Source of the DNA: JAXGPP01 sp964436865
Lineage (GTDB): Bacteria > Planctomycetota > Planctomycetia > Pirellulales > Thermoguttaceae
Reading direction: 5' to 3'
Assembly: GCA_964436865.1 (NCBI GenBank)
Contig: CAYTFK010000003.1
Span: 1 to 64,000, forward strand
Length of the DNA: 64,000 bases
Under the pieces are notes generated by a model that saw nothing but the letters and a program-made list of their open reading frames with translations, did no database searches and was not told where the DNA came from. Each line of letters starts with the position of its first letter. Position 1 is the stretch's first letter. Below are positions 35,330 to 44,445 of this stretch, piece by piece. The position numbers and the translations under genes are program-made.

Positions 35330-36846
35330 GCGCCTCGTCCGCGTCTCTTGACCGCGCGGTGCCCGAAATTCGGCCCGCCGAATTCTTTGTAAAGCCAATC
35401 CCGCGCCGCCTGACGGTCGTCGAACTCCGGCGCCTCGTCAGATCCCGTACGGGCGTCGTGCCGTTTGCCGGCGATCAACACGCAGTCGCCCTGCCGGGCA
35501 TGACCCAGCGCCCAGGCGATCGCCGCGCCGCGGTCGGCAATCCGCCGCGCCGCCTGCGGTTGCCGAAAGCCGGCGATGATCTCGTCGGCATGCGTTTCTT
35601 CATCCTCGTTCTTGTCGCCCGCGCCCGTGATCACCGCCAGGTTGGCGCCTGCTTCCAGGGTTCGCCCGAGTAGACGAAGATCCTCGCCGCGAAGCGCTTC
35701 GTCGCCACCGAACACGCAAATCAGCCGCCCCGATACCACCTCCCGCAACGTCCCCAGCGCGCTGTCCAAGGCAATCGCCGTCTGGGCGCCGTCGACAAAT
35801 ACATTGAACGATTGTCCGCACTCGATCCGCTCCAGGCGGCCGGGTATCTGTTCCACGGTCTCCAGGCCGCGCACGACCGTCGCCAGGTCGATCCCGTAGG
35901 CCAGCCCCACTGCCGCCGCTGTCAGGCAGTTGTAGACGTGGCCCGCGCCGATCATCCGTGTGCGAACGGGCATCGCCTCGCTCCCTGCGGTCAGCAGGAA
36001 TGTCTGCTCGCTCGGGCAGCGCTCGATGAAGGTGCCGCTGATCTCCGCCGCGGCCTGCATCGAGATCGTCAGCGCCGGCACGGCAACTTCGGCCAGGTGC
36101 GGAGCCGAGCCCGGGTCGTCGGCGTTGAAGACGGCGAACCCTTCCGGCGCCAGGTAATCGAGCACTCGCGGCCGCGCCGGCCGGCAGTCGCCGCCCGATG
36201 CCGTGCTGCCGGGCAGAACGGGCGATACGTTCGTCACGCATGCCGCATCGAGCGAAATACCGGCGATAAGCGATCGATCGATAGACTCACCCGACAGCTC
36301 GAGCACCGCGTGCGAGCACTCATTGGCCGCCATCTTGGACATCCAGCGGGCCAGCCGCGCGGGCGAAGCCTCGGTACGCGGCGAAGCGGCTCGCCCCACG
36401 CCGTCGAAGCAGCCCAGGCTGCTCACAACCCCGGTCGACCGCCCCGCGGTGGCCAGGATCGCGGCAATAAGCCAGCTCGTGGTCGTCTTTCCCGAAGTCC
36501 CGGTGACTCCGATCACTTTGAGTCGCTCGGCCGGATTGCCGGCCATTGCCTGGCACAGCCGGCCGTAGGCATCGCGGACGTCGGCCACACGGCACACCGG
36601 CCGGCCGCCAGCTTCCACCGGCCGCTCGGCCAGAACGGCGCCGCAACCGCGCGCCGTCGCCTCGGCCACCGATTCCTGAATTCCCTTCCGAGCGTCAGGC
36701 AGGGCAATGAACAGTTCGCCCCGGCGAACCGCCCGCGGATCGCTCGAGAATGCCGCGACCGCGATGTCGTCGGTGCCGAAGAACTCGGCCTCCGGCAACA
36801 ACCGGCGCAGGCTGATCGGGCGTGCTCCCGCGGAGCAAATCTGCAT
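35326..36846 (-). CDS. MurE-like ligase lacking hallmark substrate and catalytic motifs
   Basis: A 506-residue Mur-ligase fold protein starting MQICSAGARPISLRRLLPEA. The N-terminal FSSDPRAVRRGELFIALPDA and P-loop VIGVTGTSGKTTTSWLIAAI are clear. However, the MEVSSHxL block is LELSGESIDRSL, the TNLxxDHLDYH motif is TNVSPVLPGSTASG, the carbamylated-lysine segment carries Arg (DCRPARPRVL), DYAHTPDxL is VDGAQTAIALDSAL, and the diaminopimelate-binding DNPRxE is replaced by GAGDKNEDEE. The ATP site therefore survives while ligation and amino-acid recognition sites do not. It is the first gene of the cluster, followed with overlap by the murF-like gene. Confidence 0.75.
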   Translation of the reverse strand: MQICSAGARPISLRRLLPEAEFFGTDDIAVAAFSSDPRAVRRGELFIALPDARKGIQESVAEATARGCGAVLAERPVEAGGRPVCRVADVRDAYGRLCQAMAGNPAERLKVIGVTGTSGKTTTSWLIAAILATAGRSTGVVSSLGCFDGVGRAASPRTEASPARLARWMSKMAANECSHAVLELSGESIDRSLIAGISLDAACVTNVSPVLPGSTASGGDCRPARPRVLDYLAPEGFAVFNADDPGSAPHLAEVAVPALTISMQAAAEISGTFIERCPSEQTFLLTAGSEAMPVRTRMIGAGHVYNCLTAAAVGLAYGIDLATVVRGLETVEQIPGRLERIECGQSFNVFVDGAQTAIALDSALGTLREVVSGRLICVFGGDEALRGEDLRLLGRTLEAGANLAVITGAGDKNEDEETHADEIIAGFRQPQAARRIADRGAAIAWALGHARQGDCVLIAGKRHDARTGSDEAPEFDDRQAARDWLYKEFGGPNFGHRAVKRRGRGA

Positions 36847-36968
36847 GGCGCAACGGCCTCCCTGCCTGAAGGCGCCTCGGGGACGATAAGACAATTTCAC
36901 CCACCCTGCCGAAGCAAGGCGGGCCGGATTGTCCCGATTTTGGCCCGGGTGTCAAGGCGGGTTTCCCG

Positions 36969-38057
36969 TCACTCCAACTGCGCCACAAACCGCAGCAGCC
37001 GGGCCTCCAACATCCGCCAGTCGCCGCCAAACACGGCCGTGAAGTCGGCCGTCCGCTCGTCGGCCGGGTAGGCGGTAAAGGGCCGCCGCGCCGCGCACCG
37101 CGCCAGGTATTCGGCAAACTGCCGCGGCTGGGTCTCCACCAGATAGAAGACCAGCGCCCAAGCCTCCGCATAAGCGGCGATCGGATCGCGCCGGAAGTGA
37201 TCATCCGACGCGATCAACTCGGCCAGCATCTCGGGACGATGCCGCGCGAGAACCGCCCTGCAGAAATCGGCCAGTCGCTCGCCGTTGATCCGCTGGCTCC
37301 GCTCCGGATGACGCGAGCTGTCGTAAACCCCCGGCGCCTCGAACAATAGCGCCAGCCCCTCGGCCGTCCACAGCGGCGCCGGCACGAACCGGTTCTGGAT
37401 GCCCGTGTTGAACAACGTCTGGTGCGCGGCTTCGTGGATGAGCACCGCCTCGTTAAGCCGCTCCGCACCGCTTCCGGCGTCGTAGAGCACGATCCGGTTC
37501 GATTCCAGCAGGTACATGCCGTCGATGCTCGCACCTCGCACCGTCTGCCGCACCTGGCAGCGGCGAACGAACTCCGCGCGGCTCGGGCAGACCACGGCCA
37601 CCAGCGGAAAGGCCGGTTCCTCGATGCGAAAGCCGCGAACCGCGAAATAGCGGACCAGCGAGCGGTACAGTTCCTCGAACCGCTCGCCCCACCGCTGGCG
37701 CTGCTCGCGCGGATGCGCGACCAGGTAGTGGCTCGTGCCGCTCACCTCGTACGCCTGGCCCAGCTCCCGCAACAGCATCGCGCGGAGCTCTGAGACCGAG
37801 TAGCTCTGAAAGCGGCTCGAAGTCTTGCGGAAGTCGGTCGCCTCGCCCGGGGCGAATTGCCATAGCCGGCCGTCGCGACCCAGCAAATAGACTGTCGAAG
37901 CATCCCAGGCCAGTGGCCGCCCTTCGACCTGCTCCTCGCCGAGCCGCAGCGTGAGCATCCAGTCGCTCTCGCCCCGCGTGCTGGCTGCCGCTAGCACCAC
38001 CAGCCCAACGGCCAGCGCCGATGCCGCCCGCCTTCGGATCGAATTCACAGTCCGCAT
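36969..38057 (-). CDS. DUF1570 domain protein, secreted, HExxH metallopeptidase-like
   Basis: A 362-residue protein with signal peptide (RRRAASALAVGLVVLAAAST). The DUF1570 region is seen in SHYLVAHPREQRQRWGERFE, YRSLVRYFAVRGFRIEEPAF, LVAVVCPSRAEFVRRCQ and LNEAVLIHEAAHQTLFNTG, where HEAAH is the zinc motif, followed by APLWTAEGLALLFEAPGVYD with the third-ligand Glu. DUF1570 proteins are abundant in planctomycetes and are thought to be peptidases, though none I know has an assigned substrate. It lies 123 bp upstream of the murE-like gene on the same strand. Confidence 0.88.
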   Translation of the reverse strand: MRTVNSIRRRAASALAVGLVVLAAASTRGESDWMLTLRLGEEQVEGRPLAWDASTVYLLGRDGRLWQFAPGEATDFRKTSSRFQSYSVSELRAMLLRELGQAYEVSGTSHYLVAHPREQRQRWGERFEELYRSLVRYFAVRGFRIEEPAFPLVAVVCPSRAEFVRRCQVRQTVRGASIDGMYLLESNRIVLYDAGSGAERLNEAVLIHEAAHQTLFNTGIQNRFVPAPLWTAEGLALLFEAPGVYDSSRHPERSQRINGERLADFCRAVLARHRPEMLAELIASDDHFRRDPIAAYAEAWALVFYLVETQPRQFAEYLARCAARRPFTAYPADERTADFTAVFGGDWRMLEARLLRFVAQLE

Positions 38058-38326
38058 TGCTGCAATCTGCCTCGGGTCGCCGGCACGAAGATCATCCGCC
38101 GGCGATTCGTTTTCCTACACCGCCGCGTCTCCCCCGAAGCAACTATAGCTCGCGCGGCCCCCGGCGACAGAAACTCTGCGCTGTTCCGGCAATACGGGAA
38201 ATCCCGCGTTCGACCCCCAAGAAGACGTGCCCCTGCGCCGGTTCCCGGCGGCAGTGCTGGACGCTCAGCAAGAATGGAGGCGGCATGCTTTCCCCGGAAT
38301 AGCCGGCCGGCACGCCCCTCGCGGAC

Positions 38327-38896
38327 TCACATCGGGTCGCGCGGCAATCGTCGGCTATACGGCGGGTCGCACCGCGGAGGAAGCGGCTGGCGATAAGTCC
38401 GCGACCACTCCTGCCGCTCATCTTCCGTCGCGTAATAGCGGAGCCAGACCTCCGGATCGCCGCTCCCTCGCGCGCAGTCCCAGTGCAGGTAGTTCGTACC
38501 CGTCTCAATCATCTTCTCGCGCGACGGGAGGATGTCCCTGACAATCAGCGTGTAGAGTTCGCGGTCCGCCAGGTGATCGGTAAAATCGAGCACGATCCGC
38601 TTCTCGTACAGCTTCTGGACAACGTCCCACAGGATCGTGTGCAGGTCGTCGTCGTTCAGCATCGATGCCCGCGGCGGACGCAATTCCGGGCTGAACCACC
38701 GGTAGATCGGCAGGATCGGCGCCCGCTCCCAGGCCAGCATCGAGGCCAGGAACTCGTTCTCCACCGTCAGTGGCCAGTGCTGGACATTGACGCGGCTGAT
38801 CGACTCGTCGTAATAAGGCTCCAACTCGTTGCGCAACTCGACATTCCGGAGCAGCTCTTCAACTTCGTCGGGCCAGGAACGGCGCGAATTGACCAT
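38327..38896 (-). CDS. Conserved planctomycete hypothetical protein
   Basis: A 189-residue soluble protein from MVNSRRSWPDEVEELLRN. It has notable acidic and aromatic blocks: VNVQHWPLTVENEFLASML, PIYRWFSPELRPPRASMLND, DDLHTILWDVVQKLYEKRIV, LDFTDHLADRELYTLIVRDI and YLHWDCARGSGDPEVWLRYY. I have seen this pattern as a phylum-conserved protein without a function. The longer frame upstream is rejected because it is Arg-rich filler lacking these features. It is divergent from the thioesterase at 39206. Confidence 0.7.
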   Translation of the reverse strand: MVNSRRSWPDEVEELLRNVELRNELEPYYDESISRVNVQHWPLTVENEFLASMLAWERAPILPIYRWFSPELRPPRASMLNDDDLHTILWDVVQKLYEKRIVLDFTDHLADRELYTLIVRDILPSREKMIETGTNYLHWDCARGSGDPEVWLRYYATEDERQEWSRTYRQPLPPRCDPPYSRRLPRDPM

Positions 38897-39205
38897 CGCA
38901 CGAGATCCTTGTTTACGTCCGCCGCGATGCAACATCTGCCTTATCGGTCCCGCCGCTCGGCTCGCCATGCCGGCTGAAACGGCCCCCGCTCCCCGGCCGA
39001 AACCCCGCCGCATCGCCCCGTCAACAACAGGACCAACAAATGTCGAATCTACCAGGGCTGCGAACGGCTTCAAGACTATTGTCCGCCGGAACGGCCAAGA
39101 TTTCCTCAAGTCTTGCGAAACAAACGCTACGATCCCGAGCGTCCCGGGTGTGGAGCCGCTACAATCGGCACATTTGTTTCAGTTTGACTCTGGGAGCTGG
39201 CAGAC
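38897..39205. other. Divergent promoter region (309 bp), nothing else seen
   Basis: Between the divergently transcribed hypothetical gene and the thioesterase. The right-hand 100 bases are richer in A and T than the rest and should carry the thioesterase promoter, but no convincing -35/-10 pair, dyad or RNA gene was found. Confidence 0.35.
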
Positions 39206-39631
39206 ATGACTGATGCCGACGACGCCGTGCGGGACCATTTCAAACACGATCGCTTCGCCGCCGCCAACGGCATGGAACTCGTCGCGGTGCGCCCCGGCTA
39301 TGCCCTTGCCCGCATGACCGTCGAAGAACGCCACTTGAACAGCGTGGGCACGGTGCAAGGCGGCGCGCTGTTCACGCTGGCCGACCTCGCCTTCGCCGGG
39401 GCCTGCAACGCGGCCGGGCGGCTGGCCGTCGGCCTCAACATGAGCATCTCCTGCGTCAAGGCTGCCCGCTCCGGAACCCTCCACGCCGAAGCCGAGGAAA
39501 TTTCCCGCAGCCGAAAACTCTCCACCTGCACCGTCCGCGTCTCGAACGACGAGGGACAGTTGCTCGCCCTCTTCCAGGGTACCGCCTACATCATGGATGA
39601 CACCTTCCCGCCCAGCAGCACCCCAACGTAG
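39206..39631 (+). CDS. PaaI family thioesterase (hotdog fold)
   Basis: A 141-residue protein. MTVEERHLNSVGTVQGGALF continuing TLADLAFAGACNAAG is the PaaI/YdiI signature: the Asn and Gly-Gly of the active-site helix and the Asp of TLAD are present. GLNMSISCVKAARSGTLHAE and STCTVRVSNDEGQLLALFQG complete the hotdog. Such enzymes hydrolyse acyl-CoA, often aromatic or medium-chain; the substrate here is unknown. It is monocistronic as far as can be seen. Confidence 0.9.
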   Translation: MTDADDAVRDHFKHDRFAAANGMELVAVRPGYALARMTVEERHLNSVGTVQGGALFTLADLAFAGACNAAGRLAVGLNMSISCVKAARSGTLHAEAEEISRSRKLSTCTVRVSNDEGQLLALFQGTAYIMDDTFPPSSTPT

Positions 39632-39848
39632 GCCCGCAGTTCCTTGCGGGCGTCTTCCTCGCCCGCACAAAAGCAGCCCCTCAGTCCGATGCGGGCTCAC
39701 ACCATTAGCCCACAGCCCCTGCGTCCTCCGCCAAACCAACTCGCCCCCAATTGCCCTGAATCACCGCGCGGGGCTCTACCTCGTCCGGCCAATTCGGCTG
39801 CCCCGGCACTGGGGCGTGGCGTTCGGATCAGCCCCCGTGTTAAGATGG

Positions 39849-41855
39849 ATGAAGTTTGTACGACTGGTGCGGAGTGGAAAAGCGGAGGATCTCGGGATGG
39901 TGCCCCGAGTGAAGATCATCGGTCAACACCCCTTCGCCAAGGATGGCCAGGGGAAGTTGATCTCGCGGATTGCTACCGTGTTTCCCGAGGGGCGGACCCT
40001 TGTCACGCTCCCCGGCATTCACGCCACGCAACGCATCGCCTACGTTGAGGCCATAAACGCCAACCGCTGCGAGCGCGGCCTCGATCCGCTCAGCCGCGAG
40101 GAAGAACTGGCTGCCTGGGAAGACGCGGTCGATCTGATCATCGAGGACGAGATGATCCTCATCCGCCCCGATCCCGACAACATGCCGCTGGCTTTCCTCG
40201 CCGACGAATTGTTGCAGGAACTGTTCTCAAAGCATCGCATCCAGTTCCTCTACACCCTCAACGAGAAGGTTCGCACGGCGATCAAACGGCGCGGCGAGTG
40301 CTGGCGGATCACCCCGCTGCCCCGCCAGCCCCACGAGATGGAGCATTTGATCCGCACCGCGCGCATCGGCATTGGCGGCCGCGAGATTTACCTCTACAAC
40401 CGCAGCAGCGGCACCCGGTGGCTGACGTTCGAAAGCTTCGCGTCGCTGGGCCTCCTCGACGATGCCGAACTGCGCCGGCATCTCGTCGAGATCCAGCAAT
40501 ACGCCGCGCGGATCAACCCCCGCAAGGGACCGGAGGTGGCGTTCTACCCCTCTGGCTCGCTCAGCGTCGGCGATATGGCGGCCTTCGATTTCGCCGCCCT
40601 CGCTCCCGGCGACCTGCGCCGCGCCTTTGACGATCTGCGGCAGAAATTCCGCGCCGCCGTGCCCCCCGAACTCCAGCGCGACGCGCCCGAAGACCCCCAG
40701 TGGCGCAACCGGATCTGCGCCGTCCTCATCGGACGCGACGAAGAAGTCGTCTCCGAAGAGATGCTCCTCGGCCTCAGCCCCGAGTTCTTCCTTCAGGTGG
40801 AATGGCTCCCCGGTGGGCGGATCGAGCAGGGCGAGCTCATCTTCGATTCCGTGCTCGAGGAAGAGCCCCTCTTGAACGACGACCTCGGCTACTCGTTCAT
40901 CGACGACAAGCCGCGCAAGTTCATCTTCAACTTCGTCCGCCAGTACGGCAATCTCGAATACGTGAACATCGGCCGCGTCGTCAGCTCCCTCGCCCGGCGG
41001 CGCCCCTTTCCCGGCCGCCGCGACGTCTACGTCGTCCAGGTCAAGCAGCGCGACAGCGACCGCGAGATCATCAGCGTCATCCGGATGCAGAAATGGGGCG
41101 TCCGCGAGCGGCTCGACGAAGGCAAAAGCCTGCTGCAGGCGATGCGAGAATCCGAGGAATACACCGAGTACGTGCTCGACCGCCGCCTCGGCTGCCGCCA
41201 GCTCGGCATGAACCTGCCTTCCCGGGTGACCGACGGCCGCATCAACGAGCGCTACAGCGGCCACCAGAAAGACCTCGAAGGGCTGATGATCTGGTCCCCC
41301 TACTTCGAACGCGACTACATCCACGGCGTCGCGACCGACAAGGTCCCCCTGCACCGCTTCCAGAACGAGGAGTTCGCCCTCGCCTTCGCCCGCTTGCTGG
41401 GCCGCGCGGCGGCCGTCAACCTCGTCGTCGGCCGCTGCGACCACCAGGACAACGTCCTCTTCGACGACGGCGATGAAGTCCTTGTCGAAGACGCCGCCGG
41501 CATCCCGGTGGAAATCGTCGTCGCCGACCAAACGGGTACATTCAAGAACTACCAGCGCGATCTCCGCCTCCTCGCGCCGGCCTATGCCGAAGCGATCAAT
41601 CGCCGCGCCGAGCATGTGTCCAATCTTGAGGCCTTCGCCAGCACCTACCTCGACGCCTTCGCCGACCGCCTGGCGGCCATCCAGCGCTACTACCGCTGGC
41701 GGCGGCGGGCCTTCGACACCCTCTTCAAGGACCGTACCCGCGACGAACGCGGCAGCTTCGCTTTCCGCTGGGAACAAGTCCTCGCCCGCCTCGACCGCGC
41801 CGATCCCCAAGAGCTCAAGGACCTCATCCGCGAAAACCTCGCCGTCCTCGCCTGA
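39849..41855 (+). CDS. Unrecognised 668-residue cytoplasmic protein
   Basis: The start is the ATG at 39849 (MKFVRLVRSGKAEDLGMVPR); the frame extends further left but with a low-complexity Pro/Arg run. There is no signal or membrane helix. The N-terminal part has SREEELAAWEDAVDLIIEDE and DEMILIRPDPDNMPLAFLAD; the middle has IGIGGREIYLYNRSSGTRWL and a charged region; the C-terminal third has YFERDYIHGVATDKVPLHRF, VNLVVGRCDHQDNVLFDDGD and EIVVADQTGTFKNY. The pair HQDN...D and ADQTG is vaguely like the catalytic and metal loops of atypical kinase folds (HxDN, then DxT/G). I cannot name a family. Confidence 0.6.
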   Translation: MKFVRLVRSGKAEDLGMVPRVKIIGQHPFAKDGQGKLISRIATVFPEGRTLVTLPGIHATQRIAYVEAINANRCERGLDPLSREEELAAWEDAVDLIIEDEMILIRPDPDNMPLAFLADELLQELFSKHRIQFLYTLNEKVRTAIKRRGECWRITPLPRQPHEMEHLIRTARIGIGGREIYLYNRSSGTRWLTFESFASLGLLDDAELRRHLVEIQQYAARINPRKGPEVAFYPSGSLSVGDMAAFDFAALAPGDLRRAFDDLRQKFRAAVPPELQRDAPEDPQWRNRICAVLIGRDEEVVSEEMLLGLSPEFFLQVEWLPGGRIEQGELIFDSVLEEEPLLNDDLGYSFIDDKPRKFIFNFVRQYGNLEYVNIGRVVSSLARRRPFPGRRDVYVVQVKQRDSDREIISVIRMQKWGVRERLDEGKSLLQAMRESEEYTEYVLDRRLGCRQLGMNLPSRVTDGRINERYSGHQKDLEGLMIWSPYFERDYIHGVATDKVPLHRFQNEEFALAFARLLGRAAAVNLVVGRCDHQDNVLFDDGDEVLVEDAAGIPVEIVVADQTGTFKNYQRDLRLLAPAYAEAINRRAEHVSNLEAFASTYLDAFADRLAAIQRYYRWRRRAFDTLFKDRTRDERGSFAFRWEQVLARLDRADPQELKDLIRENLAVLA

Positions 41856-41953
41856 TCCCGTTCGCAGTCCGTCCGTTCGTAGTCCCGCCTTCAGGCGGAA
41901 CACTCCTCGATCTATTCGAAGGGGCTGATGTCGGACCAAGAGCGAAAGAGCAT

Positions 41954-42175
41954 GTGACCCTGACCAAACGCGACATCAAGCAGGACATTCCGGACCTGAC
42001 ATTGGACATGGCGGTGCGGGTTCTGCGCTCGGCCTTCGCACGGCCGACCCTCAACGAACAGGAAGCCGTCGACTTGATCGACTACTATCGCGAACGCAAC
42101 GACGTGGCCCGCGCATCGCATCGCAAAACATGGCTGGCAAAGCACAAACGACTTGCGGCAAAACTCTTGCAGTAG
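41954..42175 (+). CDS. Possible small hypothetical protein (73 aa)
   Basis: A GTG start at 41954 gives MTLTKRDIKQDIPDLTLDMA, then VRVLRSAFARPTLNEQEAVD and LIDYYRERNDVARASHRKTW. It is basic, helical and has codon use like its neighbours, but no family is recognised, and the ribosome site (AGAGCAT) is weak. It lies 98 bp after the large unknown gene, same strand. Confidence 0.4.
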   Translation: MTLTKRDIKQDIPDLTLDMAVRVLRSAFARPTLNEQEAVDLIDYYRERNDVARASHRKTWLAKHKRLAAKLLQ

Positions 42176-42363
42176 AGCTACTCAAGGTTGAAGTGCCCAC
42201 GCTGCCGCCCAGCGGCGAGATCTAACGATGCCGGTGGCCTTGACGGAACGACAAGGCAGCCGCGACCTGTTGAACTTAAGCCAGGTCGTGCAGCGAGCAG
42301 ACGGCGCGGTGGTGTAAATGGCCCGAATAGAGAATTTGCCCGAATCCCTACCGGCCCCGCCGC

Positions 42364-44445
42364 TCAACTCCGGCCGGTGGAAGACGCGGCGGAAGGAGGG
42401 TTCTCGTCCGACTCGCCGGCGGTCGCCGGCCGCAGCCGCCGCTTCGGCTCGATCCCCGTGCCCGGCACGATCACCGGGCTCGGTGAGTTGGCCTCGATCG
42501 TTTCCTCCAGCTCGTCGGTGTCGATCACTTCCTTCTCGATCAGCCGTTCGGCCAGGGCCACCAGCGCTTTCGACCGGTTTTCGAGAATCTGCCGCACCTT
42601 GGCCAGCGACTCGTCCACGATCCGCTTGATCTCCTCGTCGATCTCACGGGCGGTCTGCTCGCTGTGATAACGCTCGCGGGAAAAATCCCCTCCGCCCCCG
42701 GCCAGGAACGGCGACCGCTGGCTCTCGCGGAACGTCACGCGGCCCAGCCGGCTCATGCCGAAGTCCATCACCATGCTCCGGGCAATGTCGGTGGCCCGCT
42801 CCAGATCGTTCTGAGCGCCGGTGGAGACGTCGTCGAAGATCATCTCCTCGGCGATCGTGCCGCCCAGGAGCACCTGGATGCGGCTCTCCAGTTCGCTCTG
42901 CGTCATCAGGTAGCGGTCGCCTTCCGGCCGCTGCAGCGTGTAGCCCAGCGCCGCCAGGCCGCGCGGGATGATCGACACTTTATGCACCGGGTCTGTGTTC
43001 GGCAGGCTGTATGCCACCAGGGCATGGGCTGCCTCGTGATAGGCGACCCGCTGCTTCTCATCCGCGTTGATGATCCGCTGCCGCTTCTCCAGCCCCGCCG
43101 TCACTCGCTCCACCCCCTCATTGAACTCCTGCATCGTCACCGCCGGCTTTCCCTTCCGCGCCGCCAGCAGCGCCGCCTCGTTCACCAGATTGGCCAGGTC
43201 GGCCCCCACGAAACCCGACGTAATCGCCGCCACCTGCTTCAGGTCCACCGAATCATCGAGCTTCACATTCTTCACGTGCACCGTGAGGATCTGCTCCCGC
43301 CCGCGGACATCGGGCCGGTCTACCAGCACGTGGCGGTCAAACCGCCCCGGGCGCAACAGCGCCGGATCGAGCGTCTCCGGCCGGTTCGTCGCCGCCAGCA
43401 CGATGATGCTCGAATTGGAGTTGAATCCGTCCATCTCCACCAACAGCGCGTTCAAGGTCTGCTCGCGCTCGTCGTGCCCTCCCACAACGCTCGTCCCCCG
43501 GGTTTTGCCCAGGGCGTCCAGTTCGTCGATAAACACGATGCACGGCGCGCGGTTTTGCGCCTGCTGGAACATGTCGCGGACTCGCGCCGCGCCCACCCCG
43601 ACGAACATCTCCACGAAATCCGAACCCGAAAGGCTGAAGAACGGCACCCCCGCTTCGCCAGCGATCGCCTTGGCCAAGAGCGTCTTGCCCGTACCCGGCG
43701 GCCCGACCAGCAATACGCCCTTGGGAATCCGGCCGCCCAGCACGCGGTACTTGTCGGGTGTCTTCAGAAACTCGACCACCTCGCGCAGTTCCTCCACCGC
43801 CTCGTCTACCCCCGCCACATCCTGGAACGTGACGCCGATGTCCTCCTGGGCGCAGAGCTTCCCGCGGCTGCGGCCGAAAGCCACTGCCCCGCCCGCTCCG
43901 CCCATCCGCCGCAGCGTGATGATAAACAGCGCGATGCACAGCCCGAACAGCAGCAGCCACGGCCCCGATGTCCACAGGAACCCCGGCGCCGGTTCGCCGG
44001 CCACATCGGTGAACCCGCCCGCCCGCAGCATGCGGAACAACTCGCCGCCGTCCTCCTCAAAGCCGCGGCGATTGGTGCGGAACGCCGCTTTCTCGGCCGG
44101 CGGCTTCCGCTCGGGGAGCACTTCCTGCCGGGTGACCGTCCCGCTGATCTCGAACGTGCCGATCCGCAGGTTCGCCAGATCGCTATAGCGGACCCTTCGC
44201 TGTTGGTTCGCCGTCCCTTCGGTCAACTCGATCGCCGCCTTCGGATTCTTGGCCGGGGCCCCCTGCTCGATGAGCTCCACAAGCTTGCCGTACGGGATCG
44301 CGTGCTGCACCCGTGTGCCCAGCACGGCCCACAACAGGAAGGCCAGAAAAAGCCCGGCCAGGGCGTAAACGAAGAGATTATTTCCAAGGGGAGGTGACTT
44401 TTTATCGGCGGGCCGGCGCTGCTGCGGCTGCGAGTCGCGTGACAT
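42364..44445 (-). CDS. ftsH: ATP-dependent zinc metalloprotease FtsH
   Basis: A 693-residue membrane AAA protease degrading damaged membrane proteins and regulators. TM1 is at ~24-42, a periplasmic region to ~160, TM2 at ~162-179, Walker A GPPGTGKT at 248-255, Walker B IVFIDELDALGK near 304, the pore loop SGSDFVEMFVGVGAARVRD near 273, SRH ATNRPETLDPALLRPGRFD near 352, and the zinc site HEAAH at 470-474. GYTLQRPEGDRYLMTQSELE and LGGTIAEEMIFDDVSTGAQN complete the protease domain. The pore loop has FV where FtsH usually has FVEMFVGVGA, so it is canonical. The C-terminus is a Pro/Ser-rich tail. Upstream is the large spacer before rpsO. Confidence 0.97.
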   Translation of the reverse strand: MSRDSQPQQRRPADKKSPPLGNNLFVYALAGLFLAFLLWAVLGTRVQHAIPYGKLVELIEQGAPAKNPKAAIELTEGTANQQRRVRYSDLANLRIGTFEISGTVTRQEVLPERKPPAEKAAFRTNRRGFEEDGGELFRMLRAGGFTDVAGEPAPGFLWTSGPWLLLFGLCIALFIITLRRMGGAGGAVAFGRSRGKLCAQEDIGVTFQDVAGVDEAVEELREVVEFLKTPDKYRVLGGRIPKGVLLVGPPGTGKTLLAKAIAGEAGVPFFSLSGSDFVEMFVGVGAARVRDMFQQAQNRAPCIVFIDELDALGKTRGTSVVGGHDEREQTLNALLVEMDGFNSNSSIIVLAATNRPETLDPALLRPGRFDRHVLVDRPDVRGREQILTVHVKNVKLDDSVDLKQVAAITSGFVGADLANLVNEAALLAARKGKPAVTMQEFNEGVERVTAGLEKRQRIINADEKQRVAYHEAAHALVAYSLPNTDPVHKVSIIPRGLAALGYTLQRPEGDRYLMTQSELESRIQVLLGGTIAEEMIFDDVSTGAQNDLERATDIARSMVMDFGMSRLGRVTFRESQRSPFLAGGGGDFSRERYHSEQTAREIDEEIKRIVDESLAKVRQILENRSKALVALAERLIEKEVIDTDELEETIEANSPSPVIVPGTGIEPKRRLRPATAGESDENPPSAASSTGRS

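Noticed and set aside
40227..41939. A 570-codon minus-strand frame
   Set aside because: Antisense to the 668-residue unknown gene; Glu/Val/Gly-rich without any family block.
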